Shown: positions 27,538-36,044 of the stretch, piece by piece
How the letters are laid out: each line of letters begins with the position of its first letter
Numbering within the stretch: the first letter of the stretch is position 1
Source of the DNA: Streptomyces sp. ADI96-02
GTDB taxonomy: Bacteria > Actinomycetota > Actinomycetes > Streptomycetales > Streptomycetaceae
Assembly (NCBI RefSeq): GCF_003846185.1
Contig: NZ_ML123034.1
Coordinates: forward strand, 1,926,938 to 1,983,815
Direction: 5' to 3'
Length of the DNA stretch: 56,878 nucleotides
Notes under the pieces: model-generated
Database searches by the model: none
The model's input: only the letters and a program-made list of their open reading frames with translations
What the model was told of the DNA's origin: nothing
Program-made: the position numbers and the translations under genes

Positions 27538-28677
27538 TCAGCGGCCGTTGAAGGCGTCCTTCAGCCGCGAGAAGAGCCCCTGCTGACCCGGCTGGAACTG
27601 GCCGGTGGGCCGTTCCTCGCCGCGGAGCTTGGACAGCTCGCGCAGCAGCCGCTCCTGCTCGGCGTCGAGCTTGGAGGGGGTCATCACCTCGACGTGCACG
27701 ATGAGGTCGCCCCGCCCGCCGCCGCGCAGATGCGTGATGCCGCGCCCGTGGAGCGGGACGGACTGGCCGGACTGGGTGCCCGGCCGGATGTCGATCTCCT
27801 CCAGGCCGTCCAGCGTCTCCAGCGGGCACTTGGTGCCCAGCGCCGCCGCCGTCATCGGGATGGTGACCGTGCAGTGCAGGTCGTCGCCGCGCCGCTGGAA
27901 GACGGCGTGCGGCAGCTCGTGGATCTCGACGTAGAGGTCGCCGGCCGGTCCTCCGCCGGGGCCCACCTCGCCCTCGCCGGCGAGCTGGATGCGGGTGCCG
28001 TTGTCGACGCCCGCGGGGATCTTGACCGTGAGGGTGCGCCGCGAGCGGATGCGGCCGTCGCCGGCGCACTCCGGGCACGGGGTCGGCACGACGGTGCCGA
28101 AGCCCTGGCACTGCGGGCAGGGCCGCGAGGTCATGACCTGGCCCAGGAAGGACCGGGTGACCTGCGAGACCTCACCGCGACCGCGGCACATGTCGCAGGT
28201 CTGCGCGGAGGTGCCGGGGGCCGCGCCCTCGCCGCTGCACGTGGTGCAGACGACGGCCGTGTCGACCTGGATGTCCTTGGTGGTGCCGAAGGCCGCCTCG
28301 GAGAGGTCGATCTCCAGCCGGATCATCGCGTCCTGGCCGCGCCGGGTGCGCGAGCGGGGCCCGCGCTGCGAGGCCGTTCCGAAGAACGCGTCCATGATGT
28401 CGGAGAAGTTGCCGAAGCCTCCGGCCCCGAATCCGCCCGCGCCGCCGCCACCGCCGGAGGCGGACAGCGGGTCGCCGCCGAGGTCGTAGACCTGCTTCTT
28501 CTGCGGGTCCGAGAGCACCTCGTAGGCGGCGTTGATCTCCTTGAACCGCTCCTGGGTCTTCGGATCGGGGTTGACATCCGGGTGCAGCTCGCGGGCGAGC
28601 CGCCGGAATGCCTTCTTGATCTCGTCCTGGGATGCGTCGCGGCGTACGCCGAGTACGGCGTAGTAGTCCGTGGCCAC
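27538..28677 (-). CDS. dnaJ: Chaperone DnaJ (second DnaJ, hrcA-linked)
   Basis: Hsp40 co-chaperone of DnaK, 379 residues. The J domain has the HPD motif (RELHPDVNPD near 30-40), followed by a Gly-rich linker with FGAGGFGNFSDIMDAFFG. The zinc domain has four CxxCxGxG-type repeats (CTTCSGEG, CDMCRGRG, CPQCQGFG, CPECAGDG; about 145-220). C-terminal substrate-binding domains follow. The GTG start abuts the hrcA stop directly (0 bp), so it is translated with hrcA and governed by the CIRCE element upstream. Confidence 0.96.
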   Translation of the reverse strand: MATDYYAVLGVRRDASQDEIKKAFRRLARELHPDVNPDPKTQERFKEINAAYEVLSDPQKKQVYDLGGDPLSASGGGGGAGGFGAGGFGNFSDIMDAFFGTASQRGPRSRTRRGQDAMIRLEIDLSEAAFGTTKDIQVDTAVVCTTCSGEGAAPGTSAQTCDMCRGRGEVSQVTRSFLGQVMTSRPCPQCQGFGTVVPTPCPECAGDGRIRSRRTLTVKIPAGVDNGTRIQLAGEGEVGPGGGPAGDLYVEIHELPHAVFQRRGDDLHCTVTIPMTAAALGTKCPLETLDGLEEIDIRPGTQSGQSVPLHGRGITHLRGGGRGDLIVHVEVMTPSKLDAEQERLLRELSKLRGEERPTGQFQPGQQGLFSRLKDAFNGR

Positions 28678-29694
28678 TTACGACTCCGCCAGGATCTGTC
28701 CGACGTAACGTGCCACTGCGCGTACCGCTCCCATCGTTCCGGGGTAGTCCATGCGGGTCGGTCCGACCACGCCGAGTTTGGCGACTGCCTCGTCGCCCGA
28801 ACCGTAGCCGACCGCGACGACGGACGTGGAGTTGAGCCCCTCGTGGGCGTTCTCGTGCCCGATACGTACGGTCATGCCGGAGTCCGTGGCCTCACCGAGC
28901 AGCTTCAGCAGGACGACTTGTTCCTCCAGTGCCTCCAGCACCGGCCGGATCATCACCGGGAAGTCGTGTCCGAAGCGGGTGAGGTTGGAGGTGCCGCCGA
29001 TCATCAGCCGCTCCTCCGTCTCCTCGACCAGCGTTTCGAGGAGGGTGGCCAGGACCGTGGAAACCGTTCCCCGGTCCTCGCTGTCGAAGGATTCCGGCAG
29101 CTCCTGCACCAGGCGCGGGACATCGGCGAAGCGGCGTCCGACGACCCGGCTGTTGAGCCGGGCCCGCAGATCCGCGAGCGATGCCTCACCGAACGGCGCA
29201 GGGCAGTCGATCATACGCTGTTCGACCCGGCCGGTGTCCGTGATCAGGACCAGCATCAGCCGCGCCGGGGCGAGCGCCAGCAGCTCCACGTGCCGCACCG
29301 TGGAACGGGTCAGCGAGGGGTACTGCACGACCGCCACCTGGCGGGTCAGCTGCGCCAGCAGCCGCACCGTCCGGCCGACCACGTCGTCGAGGTCGACCGC
29401 GCCGTCGAGGAAGTTCTGGATGGCGCGGCGCTCGGGCGAGGACAGCGGCTTGACGCCGGCGAGCCGGTCGACGAAGAGCCGGTAGCCCTTGTCGGTGGGG
29501 ATGCGCCCGGCGCTCGTGTGCGGCTGGGCGATGAAGCCCTCGTCCTCCAGCACGGCCATGTCGTTGCGGACGGTGGCCGGTGAGACCCCGAGGCTGTGCC
29601 GCTCGGTGAGGGCCTTGGAGCCGACGGGCTCCTCCGTGCCGACGTAGTCCTGGACGATGGCGCGCAGCACTTCGAGTCTGCGTTCGCTGAGCAT
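28678..29694 (-). CDS. hrcA: Heat-inducible transcription repressor HrcA
   Basis: Represses chaperone genes at CIRCE operators and depends on GroEL for activity. The 338 residues have an N-terminal winged helix ([54 protein letters not shown]) and a long GAF-like dimer/regulatory domain with the family end sequence [27 protein letters not shown] 29694 is the family start. A CIRCE lies 38 bp upstream, so the hrcA-dnaJ operon should be autoregulated. Confidence 0.97.
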   Translation of the reverse strand: MLSERRLEVLRAIVQDYVGTEEPVGSKALTERHSLGVSPATVRNDMAVLEDEGFIAQPHTSAGRIPTDKGYRLFVDRLAGVKPLSSPERRAIQNFLDGAVDLDDVVGRTVRLLAQLTRQVAVVQYPSLTRSTVRHVELLALAPARLMLVLITDTGRVEQRMIDCPAPFGEASLADLRARLNSRVVGRRFADVPRLVQELPESFDSEDRGTVSTVLATLLETLVEETEERLMIGGTSNLTRFGHDFPVMIRPVLEALEEQVVLLKLLGEATDSGMTVRIGHENAHEGLNSTSVVAVGYGSGDEAVAKLGVVGPTRMDYPGTMGAVRAVARYVGQILAES

Positions 29695-29731
29695 CGCGCA
29701 CACCTCCAGCTGTTGTTCTCCGGTTGTCCGT

Positions 29732-29758
29732 CTGGCACTCGGTGCGTACGAGTGCCAG
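29732..29758. promoter_or_regulatory. CIRCE operator upstream of hrcA
   Basis: ctggcactc-N9-gagtgccag, a perfect 9-9-9 inverted repeat matching the CIRCE consensus core GCACTC-N9-GAGTGC. It lies directly upstream of hrcA-dnaJ on the minus strand. HrcA binding here would block the operon until heat shock. Confidence 0.93.
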
Positions 29759-29860
29759 CAATTCCCCCGATCAGTGTACGGGGGTGGGGTGGGGCGGGGG
29801 CAAGGGCGACCGGCCGGGCCACCGCGCGACCTCGCAGGTCGTTGCGGATAGCGTCGTGGT

Positions 29861-30589
29861 ATGGACGTCTCTTGGGAAGACTTCGGCTGGGAACGGTTGG
29901 GCGACGGCGTCGGACGGCGGCGGCTGCCCGGCTGGGACGCCACGGTCGCCCTGGTGGCCGGGGCGGAGGGCGTGCTGCTGTTCGACACGGGTTCGACCCT
30001 GCGCGAGGGCGTCGAGCTGCGGCGGCAGGCCGAAGGGCTGCTCGGCCGCAGGGTGACGCATATCGCATTGAGCCATCCGCATTTCGATCATGTACTGGGC
30101 GCCGCCGCGTTCGCCGGGACCCAGGTCTACGGGGCGATGGGCGTGGGCGACCTGCTGCGCGGCGGGGCGGAGGAGCTGCGCGCCTCGGCGGTGGAGCACG
30201 GGGTCCCGGAGGAGGCGGCGGCCGGGGCGGTGGACGCGCTGGTGGTCCCGCAGCACGAGGTCTGCGGGGAGTGGACGCTGGACCTGGGCGGCCGGCGGGT
30301 GGTGCTGGCGGACGTGGGGCCGGGGCACACCGGGCAGGACCTCGCGGTGCTGGTGCCCGGGGGCGGTGCGGAGCCGGCGGTGGTGCTGTGCGGGGACCTG
30401 GTCGAGGAGTCGGGCGAGCCGCAGGCGGGCCCGGACGCGGTCGCCTCGCGGTGGCCGGCCGCGCTGGAGCGGCTGCTGGCGCTGGGCGGCGAGGACGCGC
30501 TGTACGTGCCGGGGCACGGGGCGGTGGTGGACGCGGCGTTCGTCCGGGCGCAGCGCGCGGCGCTGGCGGAGCGGTTCGGCGTCGCCTGA
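29861..30589 (+). CDS. MBL-fold metallo-hydrolase
   Basis: A 242-residue metallo-beta-lactamase-fold protein. The dinuclear zinc motif HPHFDH lies near 72-77, with further ligands in [12 protein letters not shown] and CGDLVEES, and a terminal [13 protein letters not shown]. Such proteins range from glyoxalase-like hydrolases to lactonases; nothing here fixes the substrate. It is transcribed divergently from hrcA, with the CIRCE in the 166-bp gap. Confidence 0.9.
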   Translation: MDVSWEDFGWERLGDGVGRRRLPGWDATVALVAGAEGVLLFDTGSTLREGVELRRQAEGLLGRRVTHIALSHPHFDHVLGAAAFAGTQVYGAMGVGDLLRGGAEELRASAVEHGVPEEAAAGAVDALVVPQHEVCGEWTLDLGGRRVVLADVGPGHTGQDLAVLVPGGGAEPAVVLCGDLVEESGEPQAGPDAVASRWPAALERLLALGGEDALYVPGHGAVVDAAFVRAQRAALAERFGVA

Positions 30590-30616
30590 GGCGGGGGCCT
30601 GTGCGTCGCGTGTGCC

Positions 30617-30690
30617 TGGTCGGCGGCGGGGGACGTGGTGGGCGGCGGGGGCGTGGTCGGCGGCGGGGGCGTGGTCGGCGGCGGGCGCGC
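30617..30690. repeat. 18-nt tandem repeat between the MBL gene and DUF3097
   Basis: Units of 18 nt (gtggtcggcggcgggggc and variants) start at about 30617, 30635, 30653 and 30671. The array sits in the 161-bp gap before the DUF3097 gene. Confidence 0.8.
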
Positions 30691-30750
30691 TCCGCGTGTC
30701 GTGGGCAGGGTGCGAACCGCCCCGGCCGCGGCGCGAATTATCGTCGTGCC

Positions 30751-31569
30751 ATGCGCAGCTACCAGCCGGACCTGACCCCGCCGTGGAAGCGGTCCGCCCC
30801 CGTGCCCGAGGTCGTCGCCGAGCCTGATCTGGTCGTGGAGGAGGCCGCCACCGGTTTCTGCGGCGCGGTGATCCGCTGCGAGAAGACCGCGCAGGGCCCC
30901 ACCGTCACCCTGGAGGACCGTTTCGGCAAGCACCGGGTGTTCCCGATGGAGCCGCGCGGCTTCCTGCTGGAGGGCGAGGTGGTCACGCTCGTCCGCCCGT
31001 CGGCCGGCGGTCCCGTCCGGCCCGCCCGTACCGCCTCCGGTTCGGTGGCGGTGCCCGGGGCGCGGGCCCGGGTGGCGCGCGCCGGGCGGATCTACGTGGA
31101 GGGGCGGCACGACGCGGAGCTGGTCGAGCGGGTGTGGGGCGACGACCTGCGGATCGAGGGCGTGGTCGTGGAGTACCTGGAGGGCGTCGACGACCTGCCC
31201 GCCATCGTGCGGGAGTTCGCGCCGGGCCCGGACGCCCGGCTGGGCGTCCTGGTGGACCATCTGGTGCCCGGCTCCAAGGAGTCCCGGATCGCCGCCCAGG
31301 TCTCGGACGCGAACGTGCTGGTCGTCGGCCACCCGTACATCGACGTCTGGGAGGCGGTGAAGCCGTCCTCGGTGGGGATCGCCGGATGGCCGGCGGTGCC
31401 GCGCGGCCAGGACTGGAAGACGGGCGTGTGCCGGGCGCTGGGCTGGCCGGAGAACACCGGCGCGGCCTGGCAGCACATCCTCGCCTCGGTCCACAGCTAC
31501 AAGGACCTCGAACCGCAACTTCTGGGTCGGGTAGAGGAATTGATCGATTTCGTCACCCTTCCGGCCTGA
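30751..31569 (+). CDS. DUF3097 family protein
   Basis: A 272-residue conserved actinobacterial protein that begins MRSYQPDLTPPWKR, a hallmark of the family. The middle part (RIYVEGRHDAELVERVWGDDLRIEGVVVEYLEG) resembles a Toprim-like metal-binding core (EG..DxxL), and LGVLVDHLVPGSKESRIA and VLVVGHPYIDVWEAVKP follow. This suggests a nucleic-acid or nucleotide function, but none is proven. There is no membrane segment. ATG 30751 is the clear start. Confidence 0.85.
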   Translation: MRSYQPDLTPPWKRSAPVPEVVAEPDLVVEEAATGFCGAVIRCEKTAQGPTVTLEDRFGKHRVFPMEPRGFLLEGEVVTLVRPSAGGPVRPARTASGSVAVPGARARVARAGRIYVEGRHDAELVERVWGDDLRIEGVVVEYLEGVDDLPAIVREFAPGPDARLGVLVDHLVPGSKESRIAAQVSDANVLVVGHPYIDVWEAVKPSSVGIAGWPAVPRGQDWKTGVCRALGWPENTGAAWQHILASVHSYKDLEPQLLGRVEELIDFVTLPA

Positions 31570-31654
31570 TGTACCCAGGGGCGTTGAAGAGGATCACACG
31601 CCTATCCCTATGAATGCCTGCGCCACACACGCACCATCGGTTATTGAGGTGGGG

Positions 31655-31761
31655 ACCGCTGGCTCACGGGTGCAGGATTCACGGGTTCAGCGACTTACGG
31701 GTTCCCGGGTTCAAGGGTTCGCGGGTTCACGGGGTTCACGGGGTTCACGGGGTTCACGGGG
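31655..31761. repeat. GGGTTCA-type repeats ending in four 9-nt units
   Basis: Four exact copies of ttcacgggg occupy 31726-31761. They are preceded by a degraded array of cacggg/gggttca/ggttcgc motifs from about 31655. The array ends 15 bp before the ATG of the membrane/PBP gene and therefore forms most of its 5' untranslated region. Confidence 0.85.
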
Positions 31762-31776
31762 GAAGGACACGGGGAG

Positions 31777-34653
31777 ATGGCGCGCGAGGTCTGGCGGGAC
31801 AGTGCGGAGAACGAGGCGGCGTCCGCGGTCTTCCATCTGATGCAGCAGCTGATCGACCGCTACCGGGTGAACCGGCCGGTGATGCCGCTGGTGGTGGCCC
31901 AGGCCGCGGACGCCGGCGCCGGGCCCGAGATCGACGGCCGGGTCGAGCAGATCGTCCACCAGGTGCACCGGGCCAACCAGTTGCGGCGGGTGCCGGTGCG
32001 GCTCCTCGACGGGGACGGCTCCTCGGCGTACGAGGCGGCGCTCGACATGGTGCGCACGCTGTCCGAGAAGCCGTGGGAGACCCGGGACAGCTCCCAGTAC
32101 AAGCCGTTCGCCTTTCCGCGCTCGCGGCTGCTCGGCGCGATCGAGCAGGCGACCGCCGCGGTGGTCGCGTCCGGCGGGAGCACCGCACGGATACGCGAGG
32201 AAAGGATTCTGGAGCAGCTGGGTCGGCTGCGCTGGCGGGCCGACCGTCCGCGCCGGGGCACCTGGTGGGACTCGCTGCGCTCCTCGGTGCGCCCCGAGAC
32301 GTTCGTCGGCGCGCTCTTCATCGCGCTGCTCAGCGTGCTGCTCGGTGAGATCGACTGGCTGCTGACGGCCCTGGTGGCGGCCGTGGCGCTGATCGGGCTG
32401 GCCGTCATGAGGCTGGTGGGCCGGGCCGCGCCGCCGCTGCTGTGGCTGCGGCGCGCCAGCCGGTGGTTCGCGACGACGTCCTCGCTGGCCGCCTCCAGCA
32501 CCGGCTACCCGTCGGACGGCTGGTCGCGGCTCTCGCCGAGCGGTTCGTGGCGGGTGATCCGGGCGAGGGCGGCGGCGGTCGCCGAGCGGGTGGCGGACGC
32601 GGGCGCGGGCGACGAGCAGGCGCGCCAGTTCCACCTGGAGCTGCGGGTCCAGGCGCTGCTGGAGGATCTGCGGCACAACTACCGTCCGCACGCGCTGGAC
32701 TGGCGGCGCGGCAAGCGGACGGTGCCGCCGGTGGTCTTCCTGCCCCGGGCCACTCAGGACAACGGCGGCATCCTGCTCATCAACGCGATCAACAACGTAC
32801 GGTCGCGGCGCAGCGAGGTGGACCCGCTGCTCCTGCTGGCCTCGCTGCCGGCCGCCGAGATCATGCGGCACACGCCTCCGCTGCCCCGGGACCCCGGAGC
32901 GGGGGCGTCCGCCGGTTCGTCGGGCGCGCGGGCCCGGTACGAGCGCTGGGTCGACGATCTGAGCCTGGGCCAGTCGCCGGTGGCCGCCGCGACGCTGGCG
33001 TGGGTGCTGCGGCTGCCGCTGTCCACCGGGAAGCTGACGCACGAGCACGCGCACGCGCAGTTGATCACCTACCGCGTCCGGCGCACCTGGGCGTGGTGGG
33101 TGATGTCGCGGGCGAGCATCGCGCTGATCGTGGTGGGCAGTCTGCTGGGCGCGTTCCTGTGGGCCGCGCACTGGCGCGACACGTACTGCCACGGGCCGCT
33201 GACCGGCCGCAACACCGACGCCGTCTGGGCCGGGGCGGCGGGCGACCGGGAGTGCGTCGGGGTGGCGACCGCGCCCGAGGTGCGGTTCGCGCGCGGCAAC
33301 GGCCTGGAGCTGAACGGGGCCGGCAAGGGCGTCACGTTCGACCGGATCGAGCAGGCGATCCGGGAGGAGAACGCGGACATCGAGCCGGGCGACTCGTACG
33401 TCACCGTCGTCTACGCCGGACCGCTCACCGCCACCGGCAAGGACCGCGAGGCCACCCGCAAGGGCCTGGAGGAGCTGACCGGCGTCTACCTCCAGCAGCG
33501 GGCGGTCAACAAGACCGTGCGGCGGTCGGTGAAGCTGCGGGTGCTGACGGCCAACGGCGGCGAGGACATGCTGCGGCAGCTGACCGCCGTCCGCAAGATC
33601 ATCGAGGTGGCCCGGCGGGACCCGACGGTGGTCGGCGTGGTCGGGCTCGGCCGCAACACCGACGAGAGCGACGACGCGACGGCGCTGCTGCGCTCGGCCG
33701 GTCTGCCGCTGGTGGACACGACGAACTCCAGCAGCGACCTGCCCCGCCTCTTCCCGAACTACTTCGGCCTCGCGGCGACCGACGAGGAGCAGACGTACGC
33801 ACTCGGGCTGGTCGCCCGGCAGATCGCGAAGAAGCTGGAGAGCCCGCACGCGATCGTGCTGTCGCGCAGGACGCTCAACGGGGACAAGGACCGCTACACG
33901 GCCGAGCAGCGCGCGGCGGGCCGGGAGATGCTGCGGACCTCGGGGTTCGCGGTCGGCCGCGACGTCGAGTTCGACCTCGCGGGAGGGGCCAGCCTCAACG
34001 CCCCGCTGACCACCATCTGCCAGGCCGAACGGGTGCCGGACGCGCTCTACTTCGCGGGGCGCGTCGAGGACGTACGGACCCTGATGCGCGGCCTGTCCGA
34101 GACCACGGGGTGCTCGGACCGGCCGATCACGGTGTTCACCGGGGACGACCTGACGAAGGGCACGTTCCAGGACAGCACCTCCATCGCGACGAACGTGACG
34201 CTCTACCACAGCTCGCTGGCGCCGCTGGACCGCGGCCGGAACCTCGGTTTCTACGGGGACGCGCACCGCACCCTGCGCGCGCTGCTGCCGGACGACGGGA
34301 AGCCGGCCGCCGCGCTGGCCCCGGGCCGTCCGGCGTACGAGGACGATCTGTTCGCCAGCGGGCAGACGGTCATCTCCTACAGCGCGACGGCCGCCCTGTA
34401 CGACGCCGCGGCGCGCGGCGACGTCCGCCGGAGCGCCGCCGAGACGTGGGCGACGCTGCACACGGTGGACCTGAACAACATGCCGACCGGGACGATCTCG
34501 TTCAGCCGGGAGAAGTCCTCGGTCGCCGAGAACGTGCACGGCATCAACATCGTCAAGGTGGTCCGCCCCGGCCCGACGGCCACCCGCTCGCTGGTGTGCG
34601 GCAAGCCGGCCGGGAACGCGCCCCGGCTGACGGCGGAGGACTGCGCGCCCTGA
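31777..34653 (+). CDS. Large membrane protein with extracytoplasmic periplasmic-binding (PBP type I) domain
   Basis: A 958-residue protein with no known symbol. Residues 1-170 are soluble and helical. A hydrophobic pair follows at about 176-214 (FVGALFIALLSVLLGEI...WLLTALVAAVALIGLAVMRL). Residues 215-440 are soluble again, and there is a third helix at about 446-466 (RASIALIVVGSLLGAFLWAAHW). The remaining 490 residues look like a branched-chain amino acid/receptor-type ligand-binding fold (VTVVYAGPLTATGKDREATRKGLEELTG, VVGVVGLGRNTDESDDATALLRSAGLPLVDTTNSS, LFPNYFGLAATDEEQTYALGLVARQI). No lipobox, ABC or permease gene is nearby, so a sensor role is more likely than transport. The soluble N-terminal parts have no motif I recognise. 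Confidence 0.8.
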   Translation: MAREVWRDSAENEAASAVFHLMQQLIDRYRVNRPVMPLVVAQAADAGAGPEIDGRVEQIVHQVHRANQLRRVPVRLLDGDGSSAYEAALDMVRTLSEKPWETRDSSQYKPFAFPRSRLLGAIEQATAAVVASGGSTARIREERILEQLGRLRWRADRPRRGTWWDSLRSSVRPETFVGALFIALLSVLLGEIDWLLTALVAAVALIGLAVMRLVGRAAPPLLWLRRASRWFATTSSLAASSTGYPSDGWSRLSPSGSWRVIRARAAAVAERVADAGAGDEQARQFHLELRVQALLEDLRHNYRPHALDWRRGKRTVPPVVFLPRATQDNGGILLINAINNVRSRRSEVDPLLLLASLPAAEIMRHTPPLPRDPGAGASAGSSGARARYERWVDDLSLGQSPVAAATLAWVLRLPLSTGKLTHEHAHAQLITYRVRRTWAWWVMSRASIALIVVGSLLGAFLWAAHWRDTYCHGPLTGRNTDAVWAGAAGDRECVGVATAPEVRFARGNGLELNGAGKGVTFDRIEQAIREENADIEPGDSYVTVVYAGPLTATGKDREATRKGLEELTGVYLQQRAVNKTVRRSVKLRVLTANGGEDMLRQLTAVRKIIEVARRDPTVVGVVGLGRNTDESDDATALLRSAGLPLVDTTNSSSDLPRLFPNYFGLAATDEEQTYALGLVARQIAKKLESPHAIVLSRRTLNGDKDRYTAEQRAAGREMLRTSGFAVGRDVEFDLAGGASLNAPLTTICQAERVPDALYFAGRVEDVRTLMRGLSETTGCSDRPITVFTGDDLTKGTFQDSTSIATNVTLYHSSLAPLDRGRNLGFYGDAHRTLRALLPDDGKPAAALAPGRPAYEDDLFASGQTVISYSATAALYDAAARGDVRRSAAETWATLHTVDLNNMPTGTISFSREKSSVAENVHGINIVKVVRPGPTATRSLVCGKPAGNAPRLTAEDCAP

Positions 34654-34699
34654 GGCGGGCGGGCCGGCCGGTTCACGCCGGGTGTCCGTCCTGGGGATG

Positions 34700-34800
34700 C
34701 GGCGGGTGCCCGTCCGGCGGCGCGGCTGGTCCCCCTCCGGCGGCGCGGCTGGTCCCCCTCCGGCGGCGCGGCTGGTCCCCGTCCGGCGGCGCGGCGGGTC
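34700..34800. repeat. 23-nt tandem repeat between convergent genes
   Basis: Four units of 23 nt (core gcggctggtccccctccggc) start near 34722, 34745, 34768 and 34791 and fill the gap between the PBP gene end and the hemW stop. Each unit is G/C only apart from one or two T residues. Confidence 0.85.
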
Positions 34801-36033
34801 TCAGTCGACCAGGTCGCGGACCACCGCGTCGGCCAGCAGGCGTCCGCGCAGGGTGAGCACCGCCCGGCCCCGCGCGTACGGCCCCGGCTCCAGCAGCCCG
34901 TCGGACAGCGCCCGGCGGGAGGCCGCGAGGCCGTCCGGTTTCAGCAGGGAGAGCGGGCAGCCCTCGCGCAGCCGCAGCTCCAGCAGGACGCGCTCGACCC
35001 GGCGGTCCTCGTCGGCCAGGATCTCGCGGCCCGCGCCGGGCGAGCGGCCCTCGGCGAGCGCCTGGGCGTATGCGCCGGGGTGCTTCACGTTCCACCAGCG
35101 CACCCCGCCGACGTGGCTGTGCGCGCCGGGACCGGCGCCCCACCAGTCGGCGCCGCGCCAGTACAGCTCGTTGTGGAGGCAGCGGCCGGCCTCGGAGGTG
35201 GCCCAGTTGGACACCTCGTACCAGGAGAAGCCCGCCGCGGCGAACCGCTCGTCCGCGATGAGGTAGCGGTCGGCGTGCGCGTCGTCGTCCGTCATCGGGA
35301 TCTCGCCGCGCCGGATGCGCCGGGCGAGCTGGGTGCCCTCCTCGACGATCAAGGCGTACGCGGAGACGTGGTCGGGGCCCGCGCCGATGGCCGCGTCCAG
35401 GGAGGCGCGCCAGTCGTCGTCGGACTCGCCGGGGGTGCCGTAGATGAGGTCGAGGTTGACGTGGTCGAAGCCGGCCGCCCTCGCCTCGGCGACGCACGCC
35501 TCGGGGCGGCCGGGGGTGTGGGTGCGGTCCAGGATCTTCAGGACGTGCTGCCTGGCGCTCTGCATGCCGAAGGAGACCCGGTTGAAACCGCCCTCGCGCA
35601 GCGCGGCGAGGTAGGCGGGGTCCACGGACTCCGGGTTGGCCTCGGTGGTGATCTCCGCGTCGTCGGCGAGTGAGAACTCCTCGCGGATCGCGGCCAGCAT
35701 CCGGACCAGGTCGGCGGCGGGCAGCAGGGTGGGCGTGCCGCCGCCGACGAAGACCGTGCGGACCGGGCGCGGGTCGTCGCCGAGGACCTTGCGGGCCTGC
35801 CGGACCTCCTCGATCAGATGCGCGGCGTAGTTGTCGCGGGAGGCCAGGGCCCCGCCGGAGCCGCGCAGCTCGGTGGCGGTGTAGGTGTTGAAGTCGCAGT
35901 AGCCGCAGCGGGTGGCGCAGTACGGGACGTGCAGGTAGAAGCCGAGCGGGCGGTCGGCGGCGCCTTCCAGGGCGTGCCGGGGCAGCGCTCCGTCGTCGGG
36001 CACGGGCTCACCATCGGGCAGTACGGAAGGCAT
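34801..36033 (-). CDS. hemW: HemW-like radical SAM protein (heme chaperone)
   Basis: A 410-residue radical SAM protein of the HemW family, often misnamed oxygen-independent coproporphyrinogen oxidase. The 4Fe-4S motif CATRCGYCDFN (near 40-50) is followed by FVGGGTPTLL and the family pattern EANPESVD...GFNRVSFGMQSARQHVLKILDRTH. A C-terminal HemN-type domain with ELRLREGCPL completes it. It probably delivers heme rather than making it. ATG 36033 (MPSVLPDG) fits homologues; ATG 36042 and GTG 36048 are in frame upstream. Confidence 0.94.
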   Translation of the reverse strand: MPSVLPDGEPVPDDGALPRHALEGAADRPLGFYLHVPYCATRCGYCDFNTYTATELRGSGGALASRDNYAAHLIEEVRQARKVLGDDPRPVRTVFVGGGTPTLLPAADLVRMLAAIREEFSLADDAEITTEANPESVDPAYLAALREGGFNRVSFGMQSARQHVLKILDRTHTPGRPEACVAEARAAGFDHVNLDLIYGTPGESDDDWRASLDAAIGAGPDHVSAYALIVEEGTQLARRIRRGEIPMTDDDAHADRYLIADERFAAAGFSWYEVSNWATSEAGRCLHNELYWRGADWWGAGPGAHSHVGGVRWWNVKHPGAYAQALAEGRSPGAGREILADEDRRVERVLLELRLREGCPLSLLKPDGLAASRRALSDGLLEPGPYARGRAVLTLRGRLLADAVVRDLVD

Positions 36034-36044
36034 ACCGTCCATTG

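Noticed and set aside
31614..32348. Gly-Ser-Arg repeat protein encoded by the 9-nt array
   Set aside because: The frame overlaps the PBP gene start, and its repetitive start simply translates the tandem DNA repeat.
32442..34856. 804-codon plus-strand frame within the PBP gene
   Set aside because: It is an out-of-frame shadow of the 958-residue protein with Arg/Gly/Ala composition.
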